NCBI RefSeq assembly: GCF_000213175.1
Contig: NW_009799102.1
Coordinates: 3,433,249 to 3,497,248, forward strand
DNA from: Neurospora tetrasperma FGSC 2508
Lineage: Eukaryota; Ascomycota; Sordariomycetes; Sordariales; Sordariaceae
DNA length: 64,000 nt
Reading direction: 5' to 3'
Shown here: positions 47,738 through 57,517 of the stretch, piece by piece
Layout of the letters: each line of letters starts with the position of its first letter
How positions within the stretch are numbered: the first letter of the stretch is position 1
Notes under the pieces: generated by a model
The model's database searches: none
The model's input: only the letters and a program-made list of their open reading frames with translations
Told to the model about the DNA's origin: nothing
Made by a program: the position numbers and the translations under genes

Positions 47738-50211
47738 CGTGTAGATTTTCTTGGAGTCGTACCGTCGGGATGGCTGATTGGTCTTGTGTGAGCCTGTGAT
47801 TCATGTAAAGGGAAGAATCTAGGAAAGAGGTGAGATCAAGCTTTGTTGAAGCGTGCTTCAACTATGAGAGGAGGTGGTGCTTGTATTCAGTAGAGTCGTG
47901 TTATCTGGTGAACCCGAACAATGGTAGAGAGGAGATCAATAAGCTTCCGGATCGGACGTGCTGATTCGAACTGCGTGGCTGTCTGGTTAATTGGCAGTGA
48001 TTGAGGGCTGAGATATAGAGAATGTCATTCGGGTGGTATGCGGGCGTCGTTGTTGTTGTCGTTGTCGTAGTCCCAGGTGCGCGTATCCTTGCAAAGTCGA
48101 TCACCTTGCCCCTGACTCCCTTTCCTTTATCTATCATCATCGGTACTCGAGATAACATGCTGACATAACGGAGAAGGGTACGCTTTGTCATCTGATCGTC
48201 TCGCTCGCCAAGTAGTTTTGTCGCTGATTCCAACTTCTTCCCAGGCACCTCCTAACGACGAGAGAGGGCGGTATTAATCATATGACCCCCTGGGAAATCT
48301 TAGAGAGGCTAAGGTCCGGGCTGTAGAGCCTTGGCTGTTTCTTTCCCTTCCTAGTCCGGATGAATAACGGGTATACCGTGGATATAGGAGAGACGGACAA
48401 AACGATAAACTGCTCCGAAAGGAAAGTAGATGTTTGGGGTGTTGTGAGAGAGAAAACCTTGACATTTGCAATAGCGAGCAAGTCTTACCCTGGAGCTCCT
48501 GAATCAAGTATTAGTACTGAATAACTGAGAAGGGGGTGGGAGGCGATGGTAGACCTACCTTTAGTACATATCATCACATGCTTCACATGTTGGCTGCCTC
48601 CGCCGATCTTGAGGTGCCGCGGAGCGTGGTGCCCTTTGCAGCGAGGTGCATGGTTAGCTGCATGAAGATGGATGACACACTTGCTTCCATGTGATTTCGC
48701 AGTTGCAGATGACTTTGGCGCATTAATGTCCGTTCCAGTTTCCCGATGGTTGCGAAGTTTCAATGTCTCCTCCTGAGCGTCCGCTGATGAACATGCTCTG
48801 GGGGGTAAACCGGCGTATCATGGACGGCAGCACCCCGGTCAGAAGTTGCTCACACTCACTTGAAGTTGGCTGGAGTTGACGAAGAGGTGAGTTGAAAAAG
48901 GAGTGGTGTGGAGAGAAGTTTAAGTATTGATATCAGTGTCGCATCCGGGAGCAAAAGTGGGAAGCTCGGGACCGAGATATCATGCTGAACAGGACCAAAG
49001 TGTCCATCTCCCCAGCACTCCAAGAAAATCAAAAAGATTTGTAAACAGCTAGGTTTCATCACCCTGCCTTTTTGAGCTGCTGGACATGGAGGTGGACATG
49101 CACTCATTGGCGAGAAAGAACCAAGGCGGGATATGCTGTACGTGATATCTCGGCGAGGTGAAGGGGAATGAAAGGGAGGGGCCTCATGCTGAGTTGTTAT
49201 CGCTGCGTACCGGCCTGAAAGAGGAATTGTAAGCGAACCAGACAGATGGTTTTGAGGACAAAGCAAGCGAATAAGAGAGAGTCAATACCACGGCTCATTA
49301 AGGCTTGAAAGGGCCAGCGCGGCACCTGGAACAAGACCGAGCGCCTGTCGTTAGAATAAGGCGTCTATCTCTTCGAGGTGGAAATAATCCCAGCTGAGAC
49401 TTTGAATGTTTCTGAAGGTACGGATCTGGATGGAGGACAAATCGTCGGTTCTGAAGAAAGCAGGAAGAAGGTTGCCTGAATGTGCACTAGCAGCCTAGTA
49501 ACGGATGCAGGAGGGACACACACACATATCTGATAGCGACTGATAGAGTACCGATCTGGTCGTCCACTAGAAAGCAACCAGATCAGTCGTAGATGTTCAT
49601 GAAACCTGGCATCCAGGTGATTTCAAATTGACTTGAGTGGAAGCCATGGGAAGAGTGACGGATGAGAAATCAGATTACCATGAAAGTCGGAGATCCATCT
49701 GTATCTGAGATGTTGTTGGGTGGAAGCATGGGCATCCAGTTTGGAGTTTGGCGCCCGAAGTGCGGACGGTTTCACACATAAAACCAGGCTTATTACGCCA
49801 AAACCTAGCGCCTCAACGCTACTATTTTGTAAGACATGGAAAACCAACGCCAAGGATGGAGTCGGCGATGGGCTTGAAGAATCTTCTTGGCACGCTAAAC
49901 CTTCTGGAAGAACAAGCACGTCACCAAGTCAGGGCAGCGAACAAGGCCAGACCCAGTTTGTCACCGTCTCCACGAGCAAACGTCCAATTGATCAATCAAG
50001 TTGCGATAAGATCAGGGGTCGTTTCCAGCTTGCCAAACCAAAAAAGAGCAATCGCGAATCGCAAAACCGATTGATCGAAAAGGGGGCTGGTAGTCGCATC
50101 TTTTTCTTCTTTATAAACACATTTGTCTTTCAGTCCGAGTCGGCGCATTCTTCCAATCGTCATTCCATCCCAAACCCTCCGACCCAAAATCCGTCCGTCC
50201 GTCCAGAAACC
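47738..50211. other. 2.5 kb intergenic with signs of a spliced minus-strand transcript
   Basis: No complete gene found. Two canonical introns on the minus strand (48859-48773 and 48558-48499) flank an open exon that lacks a start codon. The right end is the promoter of the EF-hand gene. Confidence 0.4.
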
Positions 50212-50999
50212 ATGCGCTCGTCCACCATTATCCTCGCCGCCTTCGGCCTGGCAGGGTCCGCCCTCGCCCACGGCGACCACGGCAGCGGGTCGCAAAAGCC
50301 CATTGTCGGCGAGAACGCCTCATGGATGGTCAAGCACATGGCTGGTATGTTTCCCGCAGCCCATGTCTCACAGCGCGACCGCCACTAACATCGCCCTTGC
50401 TTCCTTCCAGAGGAACACCACGTCGAGAACTTCGACGCCGCCTCCTTCTTCGCTCTGCACGACTTCGATGCCGACGGCACATGGGAAGGACTCGAGATTC
50501 TCCGCACATATGGCTTGATGGACGACTCCAACAAGGGCGTTTCTCAGCCCAGGAGAGACGAGATAGTCCGCGACATCCTTGGCTTGATCGACTACGACCG
50601 CAACGGCGTCGTCACCAAGGACGAGTTCGTGCGCTTCATCGAGGTCGAGGGCAAGACGCTTCCAGATATGGGTACGGGACCGGGTCACCACGGCGATGCT
50701 GAGTACGAGTACGAGATTCATCACTGGGAAAAGTGAGTTTGTCCTTTCCCTGTACCCCAAAGGGGGCGGCGCAAAAGCCCGCCACCCTTTTGCCAAGACA
50801 TGATGGCAGAGACTAACGATCCGCTTGCTGCAGGTACCACGACGACAACACCAAGCTCGAGGACCTCACCCATCCCGAAGACATTGAACATTTCAAGAAG
50901 CACGAGGAAATGGAACTCGAAGAAGAGCGGTTAGCCCAGATGGACAAGATCGCCATCATCGAGGAAAACATCCCCGCCAAGTTCCGGAGGAGTGGGTAA
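50212..50999 (+). CDS. secreted EF-hand protein, Ssp120/nucleobindin-like, three exons
   Basis: Exons 50212-50344, 50411-50732, 50834-50999; introns of 66 and 101 bp with GTATGT and GTGAGT donors; 206 residues. Residues 1-19 (MRSSTIILAAFGLAGSALA) are a clear signal peptide. Two canonical EF-hand loops bind calcium: DFDADGTWEGLE (62-73) and DYDRNGVVTKDE (105-116), with acidic residues at positions 1, 3 and 12 of both loops. A His/Glu-rich helical C-terminus follows. The layout (signal peptide, paired EF hands, acidic helical tail, about 200-230 residues) matches fungal Ssp120-type secretory-pathway proteins related to nucleobindin. No HDEL-type retention signal ends the protein. It is convergent with TYW2, 214 bp apart. 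Confidence 0.85.
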
Positions 51000-51213
51000 A
51001 GAGAGCGCTCCTCCCTAGCTGCTCGATTTGCGTACATGATTTGATTTTTTGTTTCTTTTTTTCCCCGGCGCATATGGAGAGGTCCAGGGCTGGATATCTA
51101 GACACGGATGGATGCTTGTTTGGAAACGGATCTTTTGTTGTTCCACACCTATGTATAAACTGATGAATGCCAACCCGCGCATTTGGCGAAAGGGTTACGA
51201 CGAGACCAGACCG

Positions 51214-52758
51214 TCATGTTGGACGACGACTACCACTACCACCACTACTACTACCTGTACCAGAACACCTTTTAATGTATACATCAAAGACACAATGCCA
51301 CACATCTGGCGCAAACGTCTTGACGAGCTCTACATGCTCCACCACCGCCTTTGTCTCTGTTGTTGTCCCATCACTGCTATCCAGCTCTTCGTTCCAGCGG
51401 GTCATCAATTCCTGAATCTCCCCCCTCCGCGACTCGATATCTTTCACATGAACATTCTCATGTAAATGCAACCATCCATCCCCTACCCCTTTCCCCACCA
51501 CCGCCTGCCACGAATCCCTCCAGCTCTTCGCACTGGTAGGCAAAAACCCTCCATTAACATGCACCACATTCAACTCCCTTCCTCCCTTCTCCCTCAACTC
51601 CCTTACTCTCCGGCCTGCACTCTCATTCCCCTCCAAAAACACCACAATCTGTACCCCCTCTGCATCTGCCTCCTGTAGCAGCTCCGCCGTGGTCTTCTTT
51701 GTCAGGTCTTCTTCCCCCTGAAACACTTTAACACTCCACTTATTCGCCACCGCGCCCCTCCGCAGCCCCTCCACGCTCCACGGGTTGATCTCCCAGCAGA
51801 GCACGCGCATCCCTAGCTTGGCGTACGAGAAGACAAAGTAGCCTATGCCTGCGTATAAATCTAGGGCGTATTTGCCCTTCAAGTCCCCTGGTGCTTTTCG
51901 TCGATGGCTCAGGCTTTGTTGTTGTGGTGACGTTGGTGCTCCGTTGCTGGTGGGCGCTGCGCCAGTGGGAGTTTGAGACCGGTGGAAATCCAACAATCTA
52001 GCCTTCTCCTTCACATTCCCCCGCGAAAACATGGTATACCGCGGCGCCCAAATTTGCGTGATCCCATTCTGCTTGGTCGACACCCAGAATGCTTGGTCGA
52101 AATCTTGCGGCGTTGGTGCGGTGGATGGTGATAAGGCGGGACCAAAGTCGCCGTGGAGTAACTTGAGGCCGCTGGGAGATCGTAACAAGTTCTCTTCTTC
52201 CTCTTCTCTTGCATTCTTCTCAGCGCCGTCGGCAATATGTAAAGGGATCCCTTCATTAACAGCCAACCTGCTCAATTCCACCTTTGACGCTCCATCTCTG
52301 GTGATGTTTGACAAGATGCGGGTCCACAAACTGGATTTGACGTTGGAAGAAAGGCAGTCAAGAAGTTGAGGCCAGGGAGTGGTGGTGAAACTACCGCTGG
52401 GGAGAAGGACCATGGGCTCGTAGATCACCCACCGCTTGGGCGCTTTGTCGAGGAGGAGGGCTTTCAGTTGGCCTTCATCCTGGATGTTGTCAAGTGTTGA
52501 AAGTAGTGTGGGAAGGGAAATGGAATGAATGTGATCTTGGAGCCATGAATTGACAGCGGCCGTGATGGGGTTTTCCTTCTTTTGTTTAGGTGGTTTGGGT
52601 CCTCTCGGTTTCCTCTGATGTTCGTCTTTCGACACGGCGGGTGGGATTTGTTCTGACATGTTGCTGCACTTATTGGATATGCTTGGTGATTGGTCGGGAT
52701 CAGGTGGACCGGTGACAGTCTGTGAAGTGACGCGGCGTGCAAATGAAGTTTTGGTCAT
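51214..52758 (-). CDS. TYW2: tRNA(Phe) wybutosine synthesis enzyme TYW2/Trm12
   Basis: Single-exon 514-residue protein. It transfers the aminocarboxypropyl group of S-adenosylmethionine to the modified guanosine at position 37 of tRNA-Phe, a step in wybutosine formation in the cytosol. The N-terminal part (about 105-170: RWVIYEPMVLLPSGSF, LWTRILSNI) matches the fungal Trm12 N-terminal region. The Rossmann fold begins with WAPRYTMFSRGNVKEKARLL (about 237-256) and motif I ALDLYAGIGYF (about 298-308), then CWEINPWSVEGLRRG and VHVNGGFLP. The C-terminus ends in a Ser/Gly low-complexity run encoded by a trinucleotide repeat. The yeast name is TRM12. A start nearer the motif-rich part (Met34) is possible. 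Confidence 0.9.
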   Translation of the reverse strand: MTKTSFARRVTSQTVTGPPDPDQSPSISNKCSNMSEQIPPAVSKDEHQRKPRGPKPPKQKKENPITAAVNSWLQDHIHSISLPTLLSTLDNIQDEGQLKALLLDKAPKRWVIYEPMVLLPSGSFTTTPWPQLLDCLSSNVKSSLWTRILSNITRDGASKVELSRLAVNEGIPLHIADGAEKNAREEEEENLLRSPSGLKLLHGDFGPALSPSTAPTPQDFDQAFWVSTKQNGITQIWAPRYTMFSRGNVKEKARLLDFHRSQTPTGAAPTSNGAPTSPQQQSLSHRRKAPGDLKGKYALDLYAGIGYFVFSYAKLGMRVLCWEINPWSVEGLRRGAVANKWSVKVFQGEEDLTKKTTAELLQEADAEGVQIVVFLEGNESAGRRVRELREKGGRELNVVHVNGGFLPTSAKSWRDSWQAVVGKGVGDGWLHLHENVHVKDIESRRGEIQELMTRWNEELDSSDGTTTETKAVVEHVELVKTFAPDVWHCVFDVYIKRCSGTGSSSGGSGSRRPT

Positions 52759-53403
52759 GGGACCGGGCTGAAAATGTCAATGTCCGGGGTCCGGGTAGTT
52801 TGGCGAGTTGGGGTTCGGCCCGCCGGTGATGCAGGTACAACGGAAGATCGGCGGCGGGGATGTTGGCGTGCGGATGAAAAGTCGAACACCCCGCCTTGAC
52901 CCTAACCCTATGGAAGATGGGAACGAACCTCAATCTCGTTGATGCCGAGAACCGGGTCGAGAATCATGTTAAGAGTATGGCCATTAGCTTCGCGGCCTGG
53001 ATTGCAATACCATCATTGCGAACTCCTTTTCAATGTGCTAGATCAGCAGCATCATTCCCAAGTCCGCAACTTGATGTGGATGTGTGCATCATGTCCAGAC
53101 TACTGATACCATACTAACAAAGTTGTGCCTATAAAAGCTGTGCTGTTGATAGTATCACATCTAATTCCCGACTTGATGGTTAAAGCCAAACAATGCCCCA
53201 TCTTTTTCAAGCCAAACAGCGGCCTTTGGTTCGCAGCGGAGAAAAAGGTATCAAACGGTCATTGGGTCATTGGACCACTTATGAAGATGTAGAAGAGTCC
53301 CGTCTTGAGGGATCTCAGCCCTCGGAAGACCGACAGGCGACCGAGCCCAGCGGCGCAACAAAGTGATACCCGCTGCCATGCATCAGTTAATCTTGAAAGA
53401 GAC
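52759..53403. other. intergenic, promoter side of TYW2
   Basis: Contains a tandem TTAGGG-type motif (52900-52911) about 145 bp upstream of the TYW2 start. No gene supported. Confidence 0.5.
52900..52911. promoter_or_regulatory. two-copy telomere-repeat-like motif, possible Tbf1 site
   Basis: CCCTAACCCTAT on the plus strand. Tbf1-type proteins bind ARCCCTAA-like boxes at promoters, and such a protein is encoded at 17776-21365. Placement 145 bp before the TYW2 start is compatible with a promoter box, but the motif is short. Confidence 0.3.
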
Positions 53404-53736
53404 ATGCCCTACCGTATAAACTCGTGGCGTTGATTTTCAACTTCCTGGGAAATCAGGCATAATCTGTAAGCACGCCGCCCGATTATGTGCATTTTATGCC
53501 CACCAAGTTAATTGGAGGAGACATGTTGCCACCCCGGAGCACTGTAAATTCGAGTCTTCAATGTCCTTCTATTCACACTATCTTTTCAAGGGCGCTGGAG
53601 GGTGGAGATATGCAAAATCACCGTCTTGCATAGAATTTCTGGTGGGCATGAATGTTGCAGTATGCTTACTGCTTAGGCTTGATTTCCCAGGAAATTGAAA
53701 ATCAACTTGAACGCCCCGAATCTATACGGTATGCAT
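53404..53736. repeat. imperfect inverted repeat, about 100-bp arms (fold-back element)
   Basis: Left arm about 53404-53505 and right arm about 53641-53736 are reverse complements over nearly their whole length. Examples are ACCGTATA near the outer ends, GATTTTCAA(C/T)TTCCTGGGAAATC in the middle and ATGCCCACCA at the inner ends. The spacer is about 135 bp. The arms differ by scattered substitutions and small indels. No open frame or transposase is present. It could be a MITE-like element or a long hairpin-forming transcript. Confidence 0.6.
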
Positions 53737-54014
53737 ATGGTGTTAAAAACCTGAAGGACACGTCCACACCTACCACAGTACTTAAACCCCCAAAGCCCCA
53801 TCCCAAATTCAGTGTTTCTTTTTCCTTCTGTCTTTGTCCATCCACATCCACCACAAGCCCAAGCAAAATCTTCCCTTCCTTCCCACCCCTCCCCATTCTC
53901 TTTTATCCCACCCTATCACATCCATCTCCATCCCTCATCCACCCCGTGCATTGATTTTTCTTCCTCATGTCCCCACCCAAAGGCAGAGAAGCACAACGAA
54001 AAAAAAATAAAAAA

Positions 54015-54194
54015 TAGTCAGGTAAAACCTGAAGGTTTGTTTCCAAAAATTGTGCCCGGACTTCTTTACCCAGGGAGTTGGCCCTGGGGGTCTACGGGAA
54101 GTGCAAGCAACCTTATGGCTGCCTACTGTGAGAGATTCTTGAGCTTCCCACAGTCGGGCGGTTGGTGTTGAAGAAAAGAAGAAGAAAGGATGGG
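54015..54194 (-). ncRNA. structured small-RNA-like gene, copy A (Sm-like site)
   Basis: Minus-strand unit: box CTCGTGCACA (54241-54250), TATTTAA 17 bp further on (54218-54224), then about 70 bp to a 9-bp hairpin (54125-54154, loop AGCTCAAGAATC). Next are a short helix, a 7-bp GC-rich hairpin (54069-54088, loop CCAACT), an Sm-like AATTTTTGG (54043-54051), a small terminal hairpin and T-runs. Copy B repeats all of this with compensatory changes. The likely start is near 54194 from TATA spacing. The order hairpins, Sm-like site, 3' hairpin resembles spliceosomal or other Sm-class RNAs. I cannot match it to U1, U2, U4, U5 or U6: no ACUUACCU, GUAGUAUC or GCCUUUUAC element is visible. Ends are estimates. 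Confidence 0.45.
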
Positions 54195-54766
54195 AAATAT
54201 GATGGGGGATCGAGAGATTAAATAGGCTGAAGAGCCTGTCTGTGCACGAGTGCAAGTTTGGAAAACTTGAGCAGGTCGAACTGACAGTTGGACCGACGCG
54301 AAAGGTGTTGACGAGGATATTGGCATTGACGGTGGTTTTTGGGTTTGGAGAGGGGAGTCACGGTCGGCGAGCGGATGTCGCGATCCTACAAGCTTACGTA
54401 TGGGGCGTCATGCGTCGACTACCTCGAGCCAGGTCCGCGTCTGAATGCGAAGGAACGAGTTGACTACCAAAACCCAAAGGCAAGTTTGATGAGACTTCCC
54501 CCATCACATTCAAGCCCTTCTTTCCTCCCAATGGCAGTTCTTCATTCCGGCACACTGCCAAGCCTCATCACCTTCCGTCCAACACCCCTCAGCGGTTCCG
54601 AAAACAACTTACAGCGCCCATCTCTCACACGGACTTTGCGAAGACACCTGGTAATCATGATCAGGTTTCGAGTCCAGCCAGGCCTACAAAGACATCACAG
54701 CTAAGTACAAACCATTTTCTTCCTCATGTCCCCACCCTCAGGCAGAGAAGCATAACGAAAAAAAAA

Positions 54767-54957
54767 GCAGTAATCAGGAAAAGTCCCGAAAGGGTGTCTC
54801 CAAAAATTGTGTCCGGACCTATTCCCCCAGCGAATTGGCACTGGGGTGGTCATGAGCAGTTCAGGCAACTTGAAGCAGGCTGCCTACCGCGAGAGATTCA
54901 TGAGCTTCTCGCGGTCGGACTAAATGCTATGAAGAAAAGAAGAGGAGAATGTTTGCA
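54767..54957 (-). ncRNA. structured small-RNA-like gene, copy B (Sm-like site)
   Basis: Same layout as copy A: box CTCGTGCACA (55001-55010), TATATAA (54978-54984) at the identical 17-bp spacing, 69 bp to the hairpin ACCGCGAGA/TCTCGCGGT (54886-54915, loop AGCTCATGAATC). An AGGCA/TGCCT helix, a hairpin CCCCAGTG/CGCTGGGG (54825-54846, loop CCAATT), Sm-like AATTTTTGG (54800-54808), terminal hairpin CCC-TTTC-GGG and a run of nine T follow. Compared with copy A, hairpin pairs T-A become C-G on both sides, and single differences give G-U pairs only when the minus strand is read, which fixes the orientation. Start near 54957 from TATA spacing. Identity unknown. Confidence 0.45.
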
Positions 54958-55230
54958 AAATTGAGGGGAACTGGAGGTTATATAGGCAGACGAGGTGGCC
55001 TGTGCACGAGTGAAAGTCGGTGTGTTGGAGTGGGCTGAGGAGAGAGTGGGTTGGTTCAGTTGGAAGGTGTGATGTTGATGGCGAGGAGTGATCCAATGCG
55101 AGAAGGTGGGCGGGATGACGGTTGAACTGAAGCGATGGAGCAGTTCTGGTGGTGATGTCGGAAAGGGCAACGGACGAGGTGATGGAGGGAAAGCGGGAGA
55201 GCAGATGATTACGAAACATGAAGGCAGAGG

Positions 55231-55891
55231 ATGCTTATCAAGGCGATGGTAAGGTTTTGACTTGTGGTGGAAGGCGAAGTGGAAGATGTTGGGATGTCTT
55301 GGGTCATCACTGATGGCACAAAAGGCCACTGGTAAGGAATATGCTAACTTTTGGTGCAGGCACTGACAACACTTTTAATTGGCGAAACGGAAGCTTCCAA
55401 GCTGAGACGATCAAATGCCGGAAACGAGTCACCGGCGATTCGCACTTTCCTCGACACAGGAAACAGGTACGTTCGAGGTCCGAAGTTGATCGTCTGGCAA
55501 AGACATTTCTAACAATGCATCTAGGGCAAGTACGAGCAACGACACCAAAAGGGAAAGAGATGACAAGCAACAAAAACATCCAACAAACCAACAGACCGAG
55601 CACGATGGAAGACAATCTCGCGACACCTCCCCCGACGACCCCTTGCACAGTTACCAATCGGCAACCACCACACCAGATACCTGCCGATCAAGGATGACGT
55701 CCCACCACGCCAAATTACACCATTCTTTCCAATTTCAAGATTCGGACGATAGACCTGGCAACCGCCTGGGCACTGAGATATCCATGGCTCCCGGCTGCGC
55801 CAGCCTCTTTCTCAATCACAGATCCAATCACAGGCCTGCCGATAGTACGAACCTTCGGACAAGACAAGATCGTTGGCCTTGGCGTGGATGA
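55231..55891 (+). CDS. candidate three-exon gene, disordered hydrophilic protein
   Basis: Exons 55231-55248, 55360-55466, 55525-55891. Intron 1 has donor GTAAGG and CTAAC before GGTGCAG; intron 2 has donor GTACGT and CTAAC before CTAG. The joined frame gives 163 residues starting MLIKAMALTTLLIGE and continuing through a Lys/Gln/Asp/Thr-rich stretch to a basic C-terminus (RTRQDRWPWRG). No domain is recognised. Support rests on two well-formed introns joining three open frames; the six-codon first exon is the weakest part. Confidence 0.35.
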
Positions 55892-56858
55892 GCGGATGTA
55901 GTCTACAGCACCGATCACGACAACGATGACACGCAACTGCGAGTGGGCAAAGTTTGGCGCGGAGGGTAGCCACCATGCTGTTCATGGCTGCCTTCGTTCC
56001 AACCGATGATGAGCAATCAGCTTTTATGCACCCCGTTTACTCAAATCACCGACATAAACCGTCTGTTCGGTTAGGTTGTCTGAGATTTTCCAAGGGCGAT
56101 GAGCGATCGGCCTTTATGCACCTCATCTACTCAAATTATCTACAATTTCACCTTGTCAAGTTCGCGATATCATGTTCGTGATCCTGCAGTCCATGTCATT
56201 CCACGATGAGCATTTCGAACCAATACTACGGAGTGAATACTCTTGTGAGTTCCTCGGTAAACTCTTGTTTCCCCGTGAGCGACGGCCCATCCCATCCCGA
56301 CCATACACAGCGGTTGAGCCATCTGTTGAGTGTTGATAGTTTATCAATTTGCCCTACAAAAACTTGCATGTAGGAGGCAACAAAGCTGCCTCTTCAAGTC
56401 GCTTTCAACCTTCTGGACCCACATCCCGATTCTTGCTGTATGTATTTCGTGCAATCGGACATACACTCCTTCTCCTCACTCCGTCATGACGATATCGTTC
56501 TTTGAGGATTTGATGGCAGTTAGCATGATCGGTACGAAACGGGTCAGTTGTCGGGGCTTGTTGGGTCGTCGAGGTCCCCTGTGTCAAAGAACATGAGCGC
56601 ACCGGCGCTCTACCGGTCAACATGTTGGGTCAGCCACGAGCGCACGAGCGATGCATGTGATCACGTACACCAATTCACTTGACAACTTGGACAGATTTGT
56701 GAGGAACTTGGAGGGCTTGCTAATATTTGACTAGAAGACCCTCTTTCACTCCTCCTTATACATCCATCTGCCTGGCCTGTCGTCTTCACTGGTTCGCATC
56801 CGCCGAACCCCACCATCACCTGCTCCGTCGTCTATGTGGTAGACCCTACCTACCGAAA
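55892..56858. other. intergenic with short repeats
   Basis: Apart from the 43-bp repeats, no feature is supported. Confidence 0.4.
56008..56140. repeat. two 43-bp imperfect direct repeats, 90 bp apart
   Basis: 56008-56050 and 56098-56140 differ at about eight positions, all of them transitions. The 90-bp spacing keeps the plus-strand frame (SAFMHPVYSN and SAFMHLIYSN). Confidence 0.6.
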
Positions 56859-57134
56859 TCACCCTAGTGGCCGCATCAACGATTCTATCCTCACTCCTCC
56901 TCCCGGGCCGGCACCACCATATGTGCCGGAAGTTTTCCGGTCATTGGCGTTCAGCTTCTTTACCGCCTTGTCTACTTCCTCTTCAACGTCCGTAATAGTT
57001 CCTGTGAAGGTTCCAAGGTATTCTCCCCATGGCACCATGAAGGTGGTGGTGCTCTCTCCGTTATTGATGAATGGGTGGTATACTAGGGGAAACAGATGCC
57101 TGTCAGTACTGGGGTGCTGTACTTTTTGTTGCAT
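56859..57134 (-). CDS. candidate small hypothetical protein
   Basis: A 91-codon ATG-started frame. The internal part reads like a folded protein (TTTFMVPWGEYLGTFTGTIT, then EEEVDKAVKKLNAND) and the end is Gly-rich. A branch-like TACTGAC and CCCCTAG lie just inside the 5' end, so the first codons may instead belong to an intron and an upstream exon may exist. No family recognised. Confidence 0.35.
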   Translation of the reverse strand: MQQKVQHPSTDRHLFPLVYHPFINNGESTTTFMVPWGEYLGTFTGTITDVEEEVDKAVKKLNANDRKTSGTYGGAGPGGGVRIESLMRPLG

Positions 57135-57517
57135 TTGGTATGGGGGGAGTGTTGATGCGATGCCAAGCCAGAGAGGTAGATTGGGTTGGCTCCTTGGTAG
57201 GGGTGGGAGCCAGGGTAGAGGGAAGGTACAGGGGAGGAAGACACTCGGCCAGATACTAGTTGTTTTTATTTAAAGATACTATAAGCAAAACTTAAGACGA
57301 AGTCTACACATCAAATGTCTTGATAACAATGGTGTAATGGAGATTCAAAATGACGATTTTTAAATTGGGGTTGAGTGTCCCCAACCCTTCTACCCACCAT
57401 CTACCCCCACGCCCACCAGCTTGCGCGCGCCAAGACCCATCCGCCCCCTGTAGCCCCTTCCCCTTCAAAGGTTGAAAGCAACCTTCATTCACATCTTCAC
57501 ATCTTCACAACATTCCA

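Larger units (their letters stand above)
53958..55020. repeat. tandem duplication of about 300 bp (units 53958-54255 and 54718-55020)
   Basis: Two diverged direct copies sharing flanks (TCTTCCTCATGTCCCCACCC at one end, TGTGCACGAGTG at the other) separated by about 460 bp of unrelated sequence. Each carries one small-RNA-like unit. Confidence 0.75.

Noticed and set aside
54015-54957. Interpretation as spliced-leader RNA genes (hairpins, Sm-like site, GTAGG after hairpin 1)
   Set aside because: No spliced-leader trans-splicing is known in fungi and no leader acceptor evidence exists here; kept only as an unknown Sm-like RNA.
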